Source: Pyxidicoccus caerfyrddinensis (GTDB lineage: Bacteria; Myxococcota; Myxococcia; Myxococcales; Myxococcaceae). From it: 64,000 bases of DNA. A program made the translations under genes and the position numbers. The stretch's first letter is position 1. Every line of letters starts with the position of its first letter. Of this stretch, positions 18,255-26,872 are shown piece by piece. The stretch is taken from the NCBI RefSeq assembly GCF_010894405.1, contig NZ_JAAIYA010000019.1, forward strand, positions 1 to 64,000, read 5' to 3'. Below the pieces are notes generated by a model. It was not told the DNA's origin. It saw only the letters and a list, made by a program, of their open reading frames with translations, and searched no databases.

Positions 18255-18274
18255 GCCCCCGGTGCAGCGGGGGC
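18255..18274. terminator. Hairpin between convergent genes
   Basis: GCCCCCG and CGGGGGC arms pair perfectly around a 6-base loop, 8 bp after the HEAT gene and 37 bp after the end of the opposing FHA-GGDEF gene. It could serve both; there is no T tract. Confidence 0.45.
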
Positions 18275-18310
18275 GCGCGAGGCGAGACGCGGCGAGCCTC
18301 GGGCCCTGGC

Positions 18311-19234
18311 TCAGAGGCCGCTGACGGCCTTGGCGTCCACGCGGTTGCGGCCCGCGCGCTTGGCCCGGTACAGGTACTTGTCCGCCGCGGCGATGAGGTC
18401 CTCGGGCTGCGAGAAGTCCGAGTCCAGCAGCGTGGCCACGCCCAGGCTGATGGTGACCTTGATGGGTGTGCCGCCGAAGACGAAGTCGGCCTTGTCCACC
18501 GCGTAGCGGCAGCGCTCCGCGCACGCCAGCGCCTGGTCCTCGGCGGACTCGCGCAGCATCAGCGCGAACTCCTCGCCGCCGTAGCGGGCCAGCAAATCCT
18601 CCGTGCGCACCGTGTCGCTCACGCGCTGGGCGATGCGCGTCAGCACGTAGTCACCCGCCGGGTGGCCGTACGCGTCGTTGATCTTCTTGAAGTGGTCCAC
18701 GTCGAACAGCACGAGCGACAGCGGCACCCGGTGGCGCAGGCAGTAGCTGAACTCCTTGCGCACCGTCTCCAGGAAGTACTTCTTGTTGTAGACGCGGGTG
18801 AGGCCGTCGCGCGTGGCGGACTCGTAGATGCTGCGCTGGTACTGCTCCTCCAGCGCGTCCTGGATGGAGAACTTGAGGACGGTGTTGGAGCCGATCTGGA
18901 TCTTGTCGCCGTCGTAGAGCGGCGCGGCGTTCACCTTCAGGCCGTTGAGGTACGTGCCGTTGGTGCTGGCCAGGTCCACCAGCTGGAAGCGCCCATCCCC
19001 CAGCGCCACCACCTTGGCGTGCTTGCGGGAGATGCCGTCGTCCTCCACCTGGAACTGGGCCTCGGAGCTGCGGCCCAGGACGACTTCAGAGCGGTCCAGC
19101 TTGAACATCCGTCCAATGCCCGCCGCGGACTTGGCGCTGATGACGATCAGATACGCGCTCTGCTGCTGGGCACTGCCCAGCAGGTCCGAAATGGAATGGA
19201 CGGAAGTTTTCTCCTCGGACATCGCGTCACCCAT
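18311..19234 (-). CDS. FHA-GGDEF protein, putative diguanylate cyclase
   Basis: Two domains are clear in 307 residues. An FHA domain (about 30-125) carries the phosphothreonine-binding motif: VVLGRSSEAQF, ISRKHAKV and DLASTNGTYLNG. A GGDEF domain (about 135-300) has the active signature YGGEEFALML and, five residues earlier, RTED, a product-inhibition I-site. It should make cyclic di-GMP, with activity or location set by binding a phosphothreonine protein, plausibly a partner of a Hanks-type Ser/Thr kinase. There is no membrane segment. The start is the ATG at 19234 or at 19222 (MSEEKTSV). It stands alone between convergent and tandem neighbours. Confidence 0.93.
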   Translation of the reverse strand: MGDAMSEEKTSVHSISDLLGSAQQQSAYLIVISAKSAAGIGRMFKLDRSEVVLGRSSEAQFQVEDDGISRKHAKVVALGDGRFQLVDLASTNGTYLNGLKVNAAPLYDGDKIQIGSNTVLKFSIQDALEEQYQRSIYESATRDGLTRVYNKKYFLETVRKEFSYCLRHRVPLSLVLFDVDHFKKINDAYGHPAGDYVLTRIAQRVSDTVRTEDLLARYGGEEFALMLRESAEDQALACAERCRYAVDKADFVFGGTPIKVTISLGVATLLDSDFSQPEDLIAAADKYLYRAKRAGRNRVDAKAVSGL

Positions 19235-19291
19235 CTTACGGGCCGCCTTTTCGCCACGGCAAGCATGCTGCCCTCTTCCCCATCATGTCCG

Positions 19292-20353
19292 TCACTCCGC
19301 CCGCACCCGCCGCGCGGGCCGGCGGCGTTTGGGCGCGGGTGGGGGGACTGTCGGCCGTCCGACGGTCAGCTCGCCTGCTACAGGGGTCCGGATGAAGCGC
19401 GCCAGGGCCTCCGGAGAGTGCGGATGGTAGGCCAGCCCCTGCATCAGCTTCACCAGCGCCGCCGAGGGCGTCATGTCCGCGCCGCCCACCGCGCCCGCCG
19501 CCAGCGCCTCCGCCCCGGACTCATAGAGCGAGAGGTCCACGCCGTTGCGGTACGCCTGGCTCACCACGACTACAGGCACGTTCCGCTCGCGGGCCTGGGT
19601 GAACAGCGGCCTGAGCGAGCGGCCCAGCTCCGGGTCGATGGGGAAGTTGCCTGCCCCGTACGCCTCCAGCACCAGCCCGTGCACGTGCGGCAGCAGCTGC
19701 AGCGGCAGCGCCGGGTCCAGCCCGGGGAACACCTTCAGGAGGAAGACGCGCGAGTCGAGCTTCTCGAAGAGGCGGAAGGCGCCGCGCGGCTTGAGGCCCG
19801 GCTCGAAGGTGGCATCCACGCCCAGCGTGCCCAGCACGGGGCAGTTGGGGCTGTCGAAGGCGTCGTACTCGGCCACCTTCACCTTCCGCGTCCGGTTGCC
19901 CCGGTACAGGTGCGAGTCGAAGCAGATGGTGACCTCGCGCGGGCCCTGGATGGCGGACAGCACCGCGTCGATGAGGTTGAGCCGGGCGTCCGAGCGGATT
20001 TCCCCCAGCGGCCGCTGCGAGCCCGTCAGCACCACCGGGCAGGGCGGGTTGCGCAGCATGAAGGAGAGGGCGCTCGCCGTGTAGGCCAGCGTATCCGTTC
20101 CATGGGTCACCACGGCCCCGTCGAAGTGGGGGAGCCGGTGGTGGAGGTGGGCGGCCATGCGGCTCCACAGCTCCGGCTGCATCTCCGAGCTGTCGAGGTT
20201 GCTGAACAGCTCCAGCTCGATGTCCGCGAGCCGGAACAGCTCCGGGGCACGGGCCTTGAGCGTCTTGAAGAAGGCCGAGGGGCGCAGGGCGGACGGCCGA
20301 CCACCGGCCATTCCGAGCGTGCCCCCCGTATGCAGCAGCAGGACTCTGGGCAT
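19292..20353 (-). CDS. ansA: L-asparaginase, type I
   Basis: The enzyme hydrolyses L-asparagine to aspartate and ammonia. Both threonine motifs are present: LLLHTGGTLGM at the N-terminus and VVTHGTDTLAYTA near residue 85. VVLTGSQRPLGE and VVSQAYRNG also fit the cytosolic type I (AnsA) family. No signal peptide is seen. The ATG at 20353 places the first motif at the expected distance; the frame also has an ATG at 20362. The C-terminus has an extra Pro/Arg-rich tail after LTVGRPT. It diverges from the DsbA-like gene, with about 56 bp between them. Confidence 0.93.
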   Translation of the reverse strand: MPRVLLLHTGGTLGMAGGRPSALRPSAFFKTLKARAPELFRLADIELELFSNLDSSEMQPELWSRMAAHLHHRLPHFDGAVVTHGTDTLAYTASALSFMLRNPPCPVVLTGSQRPLGEIRSDARLNLIDAVLSAIQGPREVTICFDSHLYRGNRTRKVKVAEYDAFDSPNCPVLGTLGVDATFEPGLKPRGAFRLFEKLDSRVFLLKVFPGLDPALPLQLLPHVHGLVLEAYGAGNFPIDPELGRSLRPLFTQARERNVPVVVVSQAYRNGVDLSLYESGAEALAAGAVGGADMTPSAALVKLMQGLAYHPHSPEALARFIRTPVAGELTVGRPTVPPPAPKRRRPARRVRAE

Positions 20354-20409
20354 GATGGGCAAGGGGGCTTCCCTGCCAAGGCTGGCGTTCCTTTACAAGC
20401 CCCGCGCGC

Positions 20410-21435
20410 ATGGCTAAGACCCGCCGCGTGCTCCTTTCCTGCTGGAAGCGTGTCATTCCCCTGCTGGCCGCCGCCGTCCTGACGGGGCCCGGCTGCAAGA
20501 GCCCCGAGGGCGCCACTCCGGCCGCGTCCCCGGCGCCCGCCGCCTCCGCGCCAGCCGCCACCCCCGCCGCGGCCCCGGCCGCCCAGCCTGGCCCGGCCCC
20601 CTCCGCGGCGCCGTCGTCGGACCCCGCCGCCGTGCTCAGCGGCATCCCGGGCATGGACTTCTCCTCGCTGCCCCCGGCGGCGAAGCGCGAGCTGGCCACC
20701 GTCCTCAGCGACGAGTTCTGCTACTGCGGCTGCCCCCACACCCTGGGCGCCTGCCTGAAGCAGCACACCCCCTGCAAGCACGCGAAGCGGATGGCCCGGC
20801 TGGCCGCGCGCATGGTGGCCGAGGGCAACCCCGCCACCGAGGTCATCGTCTCCCTGTCGCAGTACTACGCCGCCTTTCGCGACCCGCGGGCCCAGTTCAA
20901 GGTGGACGACCGCATGTGCGTCGGGAGCGCGAGCGCCCCGGTGACGCTGGTGGAGTTCTCCGACTTCGAGTGCCCGTACTGCGCCAAGGCCCGCCCGGTG
21001 CTGGAGGCCTTCGCGAAGAAGAACGCGCAGCAGGTGCGCTTCTGCTACCTGCCCTTCCCCCTGTCCAACCACGCCAACGCCATTCCCGCGGCGCAGACGG
21101 CGCTGTGGGCGAGAGACCAGGGCAAGTTCTGGCAGATGCACGACGCCCTCTTCGAGCACCAGGAGAACCTCAAGCCGGAGGCGCTGCCCGCGCTGGCGAA
21201 GAGCGTGGGGCTGGACGGCGACAAGCTGGCCGCGGTGCTCAAGTCCGAGTCCTACAAGCAGGAGCTGGAGGGCTTCCGCAACCAGGGCCGCGCGGCCGGC
21301 CTCACCGGCACGCCGTCCGTCTACTTCAACGGGCGCCCCATCGACCTGGGCTTCATCCAGGACGAGCTGCTCGCCCACAGCCTCGAGGACGAGCTGGAGT
21401 GGCGCACCAACAACAACGCCTGGGCGGCTGACTGA
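20410..21435 (+). CDS. DsbA-like thioredoxin lipoprotein with PCYCGC-like domain
   Basis: The 341-residue protein has a signal peptide with a lipobox-like LTGPGC, an Ala/Pro linker, then a small cysteine domain (FCYCGCPHTLGAC...TPCKHA). The C-terminal domain (about residues 165-335) is DsbA/DsbG-like with the redox site FECPYCAKA and the cis-proline region LTGTPSVYFNG. It should act in the periplasm as a disulfide oxidoreductase. The N-terminal cysteine domain resembles PCYCGC-motif lipoproteins and may bind metal. The ATG at 20410 is the first in frame. A DUF4388 gene follows 8 bp later and truD after that, so the three are probably co-transcribed. Confidence 0.9.
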   Translation: MAKTRRVLLSCWKRVIPLLAAAVLTGPGCKSPEGATPAASPAPAASAPAATPAAAPAAQPGPAPSAAPSSDPAAVLSGIPGMDFSSLPPAAKRELATVLSDEFCYCGCPHTLGACLKQHTPCKHAKRMARLAARMVAEGNPATEVIVSLSQYYAAFRDPRAQFKVDDRMCVGSASAPVTLVEFSDFECPYCAKARPVLEAFAKKNAQQVRFCYLPFPLSNHANAIPAAQTALWARDQGKFWQMHDALFEHQENLKPEALPALAKSVGLDGDKLAAVLKSESYKQELEGFRNQGRAAGLTGTPSVYFNGRPIDLGFIQDELLAHSLEDELEWRTNNNAWAAD

Positions 21436-21443
21436 CGCCGGGC

Positions 21444-22790
21444 ATGACGTCTCGCTTCCGCATCGAGGGGTCGGGCCAGCTCGCCCCGGAAGATAGACAG
21501 GCTCCGTCGCCGCTGGCGGGGCGCTCGGGGACGTACGCCCTGGTGCCGACGGCGCCGGACCTGCTCGTCTTCTCGCGCACCCCCGCGGAGGGCGGCTCCA
21601 TCCCCCTGCCGCGCGTGGTGCTGTCCGGGGACGCGGGCGGCTTCCCGCTGTCGGACCTCATCGCCTTCCTCAGCCAGTCGCGCTGGAGCGGCGTCATCCG
21701 CGTCAGCTCGCCGGGCGGGGAGCGCTCCGTCACCTTCCGCGAGGGCGAGGTGCGCGGCGCGTCCTCCGACGACCCGGCGGACCGGCTGGGCGAGGTGCTG
21801 GTGCGGCTGGGCTACGTGGAGCGCCCCCAGGTGGAGGCCGTGCTGCGCGAGCAGCCGCCGTCCAAGGTGGGTCGCGCGCTGGTGGAGAAGGGGCTCTTGC
21901 AGGCGCATGACCTCTTCAAGTGCGTCACCCACCAGGTGAGCGAGATCTTCCACGCCATCGTCCTGTGCCGCGAGGGGAGCTTCTTCCTCGTGGACCAGCC
22001 GGTGGACGAGAAGACGGGCCACATCATCCAGCTCTCCACGCAGAGCCTGCTGATGGACAGCATCCGGAAGATCGACGAGATGGCGCACTTCCGGAAGCGC
22101 ATCCCGCACGGGCGCCTGTACGTGACGCGCAAGCGCCCGTCGGACGGGAAGCTGGAGGAGGACGAGGACCGGGTGCTGGCCATGCTCGACGGCCGGCGCA
22201 CGATTCTGGAGCTGGGCCACGCGGCGCGGCTGTCCGAGTTCGACATCACCAAGGTGGTGTTCCGGCTGCTGGAGGGTGGCTTCGCGTCGACGACGGACAA
22301 GCCGCTGATGGTTCCCGCGGCGGCCGCGTCCACCCCCACGCCCGTCCCGCAGGTGAAGCCGGCCGTGGCCGTCACGCCGGCCGCCCCGCCCGCGGTGCGC
22401 GCCCTGCCCACGGTGGACCCGCGGCCGGTGGCGCGCGTCTTCAACTTCATCTTCCGCGAGATTCGCGACGAGGTGGCCAAGCAGGGCATGGACCGCGAGT
22501 TCATCGCCGCCGCCAACGCCGCGCTCTCCGGGCAGGCCCTGTCGTCGTCGCCGGTGCTGGAGGGCCTGGCCTTCCTGGCGGACGGCAGCCTGCCGGAGCC
22601 GAAGCTGATTGAGGCCTTCGAGCGGCACCGCGCGCAGCTGGGCAGCGAGCCGCTGGCGTCCTTCAAGCAGGCGCTCAGCGACGTGATGTTCTTCCTGCTC
22701 TTCCAGGCCGGAGAGCTGCTGGAGTCTCGCGCGGACGAGGACCTCGCCCGGCGCGTGAAGGAATTGCTGGCCACGCTCGAGGCGCCGTGA
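21444..22790 (+). CDS. DUF4388 (PATAN-like) protein
   Basis: This 448-residue protein has an N-terminal DUF4388 domain (FPLSDLIAFLSQSRWSGVIRV, then VTFREGEVRGASSDDPADRLGEVLVRLG), a module common in myxobacterial and cyanobacterial signalling proteins. A second region has winged-helix-like character (LDGRRTILELGHAARLSEFDITKVVFRLLEGG). A Pro/Ala linker (about 280-315) leads to a helical C-terminal domain. No catalytic site or membrane segment is seen. Roles of such proteins are mostly unknown; scaffolding in signalling is inferred. Its TGA overlaps the GTG of truD. Confidence 0.82.
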   Translation: MTSRFRIEGSGQLAPEDRQAPSPLAGRSGTYALVPTAPDLLVFSRTPAEGGSIPLPRVVLSGDAGGFPLSDLIAFLSQSRWSGVIRVSSPGGERSVTFREGEVRGASSDDPADRLGEVLVRLGYVERPQVEAVLREQPPSKVGRALVEKGLLQAHDLFKCVTHQVSEIFHAIVLCREGSFFLVDQPVDEKTGHIIQLSTQSLLMDSIRKIDEMAHFRKRIPHGRLYVTRKRPSDGKLEEDEDRVLAMLDGRRTILELGHAARLSEFDITKVVFRLLEGGFASTTDKPLMVPAAAASTPTPVPQVKPAVAVTPAAPPAVRALPTVDPRPVARVFNFIFREIRDEVAKQGMDREFIAAANAALSGQALSSSPVLEGLAFLADGSLPEPKLIEAFERHRAQLGSEPLASFKQALSDVMFFLLFQAGELLESRADEDLARRVKELLATLEAP

Positions 22791-23824
22791 CGGATTCAGA
22801 GTTGCCGCGGTTGACGGCGGACGTGCCCGGGTGTGGCGGCGCGTTCAAGCTGGTGCCCGAGGACTTCGAGGTGGAGGAGGTCCCTGCGTACCTGCCTTCC
22901 GGTGAGGGCGAGCACCTCTACCTCTGGCTGGAGAAGCGCGGCCGGGACACCCGCGAGGTGGTGAAGGCGCTGGCCCTGGCCCTGGGCGTGTCCGAGGACG
23001 ACGTGGGCGTGGCGGGGATGAAGGACCGGCAGGCCGTCACCCGGCAGCTCATCTCCGTGCCCGCGCGGGCCGAGCCCAAGGTGGAGGGCTTCGCGCTGGA
23101 GGGCGTGCGCGTGCTGTGGACGAAGCGCCACGGCAACAAGCTCCGCACCGGGCACCTGCGCGGCAATCGCTTCCGGCTGCGGCTGCGCGGCGTGAAGGAC
23201 CTGGGCGCCGCGCGCGAGACGTTCTCCCGGCTGGTGGAGCGGGGCCTGCCCAACTACTTCGGCGAGCAGCGCTTCGGCCGCGCGGGCGACAACGCGGACC
23301 AGGGCAAGCTGCTGCTGCTGGGCCAGCGGCTGGCGAAGCGGCCAGACCGCTTCCAGCGCAAGCTGTACCTGTCCGCCTTCCAGTCCCGCCTCTTCAACCG
23401 CGCCCTGGTCGAACGCCTGCGCGCGGGCACGCTGGCCACCGCGCTGCGCGGGGACGTGCTGCGCAAGGAGGAGACGGGCGGCCTCTTCGTCTGCGAGGCG
23501 CCCGAGGTGGACGGCCCGCGCGTGGCCGCCTTCGAGGTGAGCCCGGCCGGGCCCCTCTTCGGTCCGAAGATGCCGGCGTCCGCCGGGGACGTCGCCGAGG
23601 CTGAGGCGCGGCTGCTCGTCGCGGAGGGCATCACGCTGGAGGACTTCAAGCGCGGCGGCGGCGAGACGGAAGGCGGGCGCAGGCCCTACCGCGTCCGCCT
23701 GGGCTCGCCCGAGCTGGTGCCCGAGCCGTCCTCCGAGGGTGGCGAGGACGTGTGGCTCACCTTCGAGCTGCCCCGGGGCGCGTACGCCACCGAGGTGCTG
23801 CACGAGCTGCTCAAGGACGGCTGA
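22787..23824 (+). CDS. truD: tRNA pseudouridine(13) synthase
   Basis: TruD isomerises U13 in tRNA(Glu). The N-terminal FKLVPEDFEVEEVPAYLPSG and the catalytic motif VAGMKDRQAVTRQ (catalytic Asp about residue 82) are diagnostic, followed by RLRLRGV, PNYFGEQRFGR and the terminal RGAYATEVLHEL. With 345 residues it has the usual family length. The GTG start at 22787 overlaps the previous stop (GTGA), indicating coupling with the DUF4388 gene, although no functional link is known. A strong bidirectional terminator follows. Confidence 0.96.
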   Translation: MTDSELPRLTADVPGCGGAFKLVPEDFEVEEVPAYLPSGEGEHLYLWLEKRGRDTREVVKALALALGVSEDDVGVAGMKDRQAVTRQLISVPARAEPKVEGFALEGVRVLWTKRHGNKLRTGHLRGNRFRLRLRGVKDLGAARETFSRLVERGLPNYFGEQRFGRAGDNADQGKLLLLGQRLAKRPDRFQRKLYLSAFQSRLFNRALVERLRAGTLATALRGDVLRKEETGGLFVCEAPEVDGPRVAAFEVSPAGPLFGPKMPASAGDVAEAEARLLVAEGITLEDFKRGGGETEGGRRPYRVRLGSPELVPEPSSEGGEDVWLTFELPRGAYATEVLHELLKDG

Positions 23825-23872
23825 GCGGCCGCTCCGCCACGCCCTCCGGCGCACCCAGACCCTGAAAACAGC

Positions 23873-23909
23873 AGCGCCTCCGGGGGCTTACGGCCCGCGG
23901 AGGCGCTTT
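23873..23909. terminator. Bidirectional terminator, truD / ompA-like
   Basis: Ten-base arms AGCGCCTCCG and CGGAGGCGCT pair perfectly, followed by TTT on the plus strand and GCTGTTTTC on the minus strand. It lies between the convergent truD and OmpA-family genes. Confidence 0.8.
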
Positions 23910-23962
23910 GCTTCATCCCGCCTGACGCTCCGGCCGGCCAGGCCGGAGCGGGGCAGGGTGGC

Positions 23963-25390
23963 TCACTGCTCGATGATGTTGAACTCGGTGCGGCGGTTCT
24001 GCGCGCGGCCGGCCTTGGTGTTGTTCGGGCCAATCGGCTTCGTCTCGCCGAAGCCCACGGCTTCGATGCGGCCCGGGTCGATGCCCCGGCGCAGCAGCTG
24101 CGCCTTCACCGAGTCCGCGCGCTTCTGCGACAGCCGCAGGTTCGACAAATCCTTGCCCAGCGAGTCCGTGTGGCCCTCCACGCGGATCTTCTTGATCCAC
24201 GGCGCGTCGCGGAGCGCCGCGGCCACGTCGTCGAGGATGGCGGTGCTCTGCTTGCCGACAATCTTCGCCGAGCCGGCCCCGAAGAGGATCTGCTTCTTGA
24301 TTTCGATGCGGTCCTTCTTGATGACGACCGTCTTGTACTGCCTGGGGCAGCCGCGCTCCTCCTTCACGCCGGGCTGGTCCGGGCACGCGTCCAGCCGGTC
24401 GACGATGCCGTCGTTGTCCCCGTCCTTGTCGGCGCAGCCGCCGTTCTCCGCGGGGCCGGACTCCTGCGGGCACTTGTCCTGACCATCCGGAATGCCGTCG
24501 CTGTCGTTGTCCAGGTCCGGGCAGCCGTCGTCATCCTGGAAGCCGTCCTTGTCCTCCGGCTCGTCCGGGCACTTGTCCTGCGGGTCGTTCAGCCCGTCGC
24601 CGTCCTTGTCGAGGATGGGGCAGCCCACGTTCTGCACCGGGCCCGTCTCCGTGGGGCACTTGTCCGCGCTGTCCACGAGGCCGTCCTGGTCGTTGTCCAG
24701 CTCGGGGCAGCCGTCCTCGTCCTGGAAGCCGTCCTTGTCCTCGGCCTGGTCCGCGCACTTGTCCTGCGGGTCGAAGATGCCGTCGCCGTCGCGGTCCTTC
24801 GGCGCCTCCTGCGGGCAGCCCTGGTTGTCCTGCACGCCGGGGTTGAGCGGGCACTTGTCGTTGCCGTCCAGCACGCCGTCGTTGTCGTTGTCCGGCTCGG
24901 GGCAGCCGTCCTCGTCCTGGAAGCCGTCCTTGTCCTCGGCCTGGTCCGGGCAGGGGTCGTCCTTGTCCAGCGTGCCGTCCCCGTCGTTGTCCGTCTCCTC
25001 GATGCGGACCACCACCTGGGGCGGCTGCGGCTGCTGGGGCTGCTGCGGCTGGGGCTGCTTCGGCTGCTGGGCCTCGGGCCGCTCGCGGACGAGCACCTGG
25101 CGCGGGCCGCAGTTCTTGGACAGCTCCAGCGCGCGGTCCACCGCGGTGTCGGCGGTGCGCACGTGGCTGGCGGCGCGGCTGCTGTTGCCCTGGCTCAGCT
25201 CGCCCCGGGCGAAGTCGAGGTGGGCCTCGGCGGTGGCCAGCTCCACCGGGGCACAGCGGAGGGCGCCACTGCGGCGGGCGCGCTCCACGTCGTTCGCGAG
25301 CACCTCGGTGTCAGCGCGAATCTTGCTGCCACTGACGCAGGCGACGGCGAGGAGCAGGGGGAGCAGCGCGGCGAGGGAAGGACGCGTCAT
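23963..25390 (-). CDS. OmpA-family lipoprotein with thrombospondin type 3 repeats
   Basis: The 475-residue protein starts at ATG 25390 with a lipobox LLAVAC. A helical N-terminal part resembles DUF4398. A Gln/Pro linker follows, then about 200 residues of calcium-binding thrombospondin type 3 repeats (DNDGDG, EDKDGFQDEDGCP, DGIPDGQDKCP and similar). The C-terminal OmpA domain has the peptidoglycan-binding pattern IRVEGHTDSLG, LSQKRADSVK and NRRTEFNI. It should link the outer membrane to the wall, with Ca-stiffened repeats as spacer. Upstream frame extension to 26929 overlaps other genes and is rejected. It follows the DUF4398 lipoprotein gene by 32 bp, probably as an operon. Confidence 0.93.
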   Translation of the reverse strand: MTRPSLAALLPLLLAVACVSGSKIRADTEVLANDVERARRSGALRCAPVELATAEAHLDFARGELSQGNSSRAASHVRTADTAVDRALELSKNCGPRQVLVRERPEAQQPKQPQPQQPQQPQPPQVVVRIEETDNDGDGTLDKDDPCPDQAEDKDGFQDEDGCPEPDNDNDGVLDGNDKCPLNPGVQDNQGCPQEAPKDRDGDGIFDPQDKCADQAEDKDGFQDEDGCPELDNDQDGLVDSADKCPTETGPVQNVGCPILDKDGDGLNDPQDKCPDEPEDKDGFQDDDGCPDLDNDSDGIPDGQDKCPQESGPAENGGCADKDGDNDGIVDRLDACPDQPGVKEERGCPRQYKTVVIKKDRIEIKKQILFGAGSAKIVGKQSTAILDDVAAALRDAPWIKKIRVEGHTDSLGKDLSNLRLSQKRADSVKAQLLRRGIDPGRIEAVGFGETKPIGPNNTKAGRAQNRRTEFNIIEQ

Positions 25391-25400
25391 CTGGGAGCGC

Positions 25401-25430
25401 TCGGGCGTCACGGGTTCGGGCGTCACGGGT
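25401..25430. repeat. Two tandem 15-bp repeats
   Basis: TCGGGCGTCACGGGT occurs twice in direct succession, covering the end of the DUF4398 gene and the gap before the OmpA-family gene. It looks like a replication-slippage duplication that lengthened the intergenic spacer. Confidence 0.7.
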
Positions 25431-25737
25431 TCCGGCCACCGGATTCGGGGGTACTGCCGGAGGTGGCCATGGCCTTCTCGCGGGCCTCGTTGGCGAAGCG
25501 GGAGGCCTTCACGGCGAAGTCCACGCCGGCCTGGTAGTCGGAGTAGCCCACCTCCTCGCGAGCCTTGGAGAGGTACAGGTTGGCGGCGGTCCACTCGTAC
25601 GGGGCGAGCTTGTCGGCCCCGGCCGTGCGCGCGGCCTGGATCTGCACCTCGGCGTCGAGGATGTTCGCGGTGGACTTCACGGGGCCGCACGCGGCGAGCG
25701 CCCCCGCCACCGCCACCAGCACCATCAGCTTCTTCAT
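25423..25737 (-). CDS. DUF4398 lipoprotein
   Basis: A 104-residue protein with a clear lipoprotein signal (MKKLMVLVAVAGALAACG). The mature part is a helical hairpin typical of DUF4398 (LDAEVQIQAARTAGADKLAPYEW, then LYLSKAREEVGYSDYQAGVDFAVKA split across two helices). Such proteins are commonly encoded next to OmpA-like lipoproteins, as here, and probably sit on the inner face of the outer membrane. The next gene downstream repeats this domain at its own N-terminus, suggesting a shared partner or duplication. The exact role is unknown. Confidence 0.85.
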   Translation of the reverse strand: MKKLMVLVAVAGALAACGPVKSTANILDAEVQIQAARTAGADKLAPYEWTAANLYLSKAREEVGYSDYQAGVDFAVKASRFANEAREKAMATSGSTPESGGRNP

Positions 25738-25888
25738 AGGGTGGCGCCTCTAGAGAGGGGTAGGACCCATCGGTCGTATCAATCACACCCTGGGGGGTCA
25801 AGAATCGGGCAGACCGCGCCGGCCGGGGGGCCGGGCGTGGAGGCGGGACTTTGACGGCCGGCGCCGTGCTTGCCATCGTTCCGCCCCC

Positions 25889-26872
25889 GTGCGCCCGCCC
25901 GTCCTCCCAGCCCTCCTGCTCGCGCTGCTGCTCCCGCTGCTCGCCCTGTCCGCCTCGCCGTCCTCCGCGAAGCGCGGCCAGCGACGCGCGGAGACGGAGC
26001 AGGTCATCCTGAGCGTCGCCGAGGGGGGCGCGGTGCCCCCGGCCATCTCCCGGCTGCGCTTCCTGCGCGAGGAGGCCTACGCGGCGGACGAAATCGCGGA
26101 GGTGCTGCGCAAGGTGCTGGACGAGCGGCCCCGCCGCAACCTCGTCGCGGTGCTGGCGGGGCTGGAGACGCGCGCCGCCGAGCACACCCTGGCGCGCCTT
26201 GCCGGCGACGACGACAGCGCGGTGCGCATGTACGCCGCGCAGGGCCTGGCCCGGCTGAACAGCCGCAACACCGGGGTGCTGCTGCCGCTCCTCCAGGACA
26301 AGAGCAGCGGGGTGCGCAAGGAGGCCGCGCGGGCCCTGGGCGCCTCGCGCAACGCGAAGATGGGCGTCCCGCTGTTGAAGGCGGCCAAGGCGGAGCCGGA
26401 GCTGGAGGTGCGCGCCGTCATGCTGGCCGCCGTGGGCGACACCGGGGACGCGAAGCAGGCGGCGGCCCTCAAGTCCTTCCTCACGAGCGACTCGGAGAGC
26501 ACCCGCTTCGCGGCGGCGCGGGGGCTGTGCCGCCTGGGCTCGCAGGACGGCTTCGCCTTCGCGGGGAAGCTGTTGGGCTCGCAGGACCGCTTCGTGCGCC
26601 GCCAGGGGCTGGAGCTGTACGAGGGCGTCAGCGCGAAGAAGGCCGCCCCCGCGCTCAAGCCGCTGCTGGAGGACAAGGACCGCGCGCTCGCCGCCGGCGC
26701 GGCGCGCATCCTCTACCAGGGCGGCGAGGCAGCCATGCTGGACTGGCTCGTGCTGGCCTCGTGGAACGCCAAGGGCGAGGAGAAGCTGGCGTACGAGAAG
26801 GAGCTGGAGACGCTCCAGCTCCAGGACGACCGGCGCAAGGCCATCCTCCGCAAGGCGGGTGTCGCGAAATGA
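25889..26872 (+). CDS. HEAT-repeat protein, exported
   Basis: The protein starts at GTG 25889 with a signal peptide (VLPALLLALLLPLLALSAS). Most of its 327 residues are HEAT-type helical repeats: SAVRMYAAQGLARLNS, GVRKEAARALGASRN, LEVRAVMLAAVGDTG and STRFAAARGLCRLGS. No catalytic motif is seen. It should be a periplasmic scaffold. Its stop overlaps the ATG of the DUF1460 gene (ATGA), so the two are translationally coupled and may work together on the cell wall. It resembles the HEAT protein at 16658 in type but not closely in sequence. Confidence 0.82.
   Translation: MRPPVLPALLLALLLPLLALSASPSSAKRGQRRAETEQVILSVAEGGAVPPAISRLRFLREEAYAADEIAEVLRKVLDERPRRNLVAVLAGLETRAAEHTLARLAGDDDSAVRMYAAQGLARLNSRNTGVLLPLLQDKSSGVRKEAARALGASRNAKMGVPLLKAAKAEPELEVRAVMLAAVGDTGDAKQAAALKSFLTSDSESTRFAAARGLCRLGSQDGFAFAGKLLGSQDRFVRRQGLELYEGVSAKKAAPALKPLLEDKDRALAAGAARILYQGGEAAMLDWLVLASWNAKGEEKLAYEKELETLQLQDDRRKAILRKAGVAK

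Noticed and set aside
24360-25010. Tandem repeats as a possible CRISPR array
   Set aside because: The periodicity comes from degenerate thrombospondin type 3 codons in a coding frame; repeats are not identical and there are no unique spacers.
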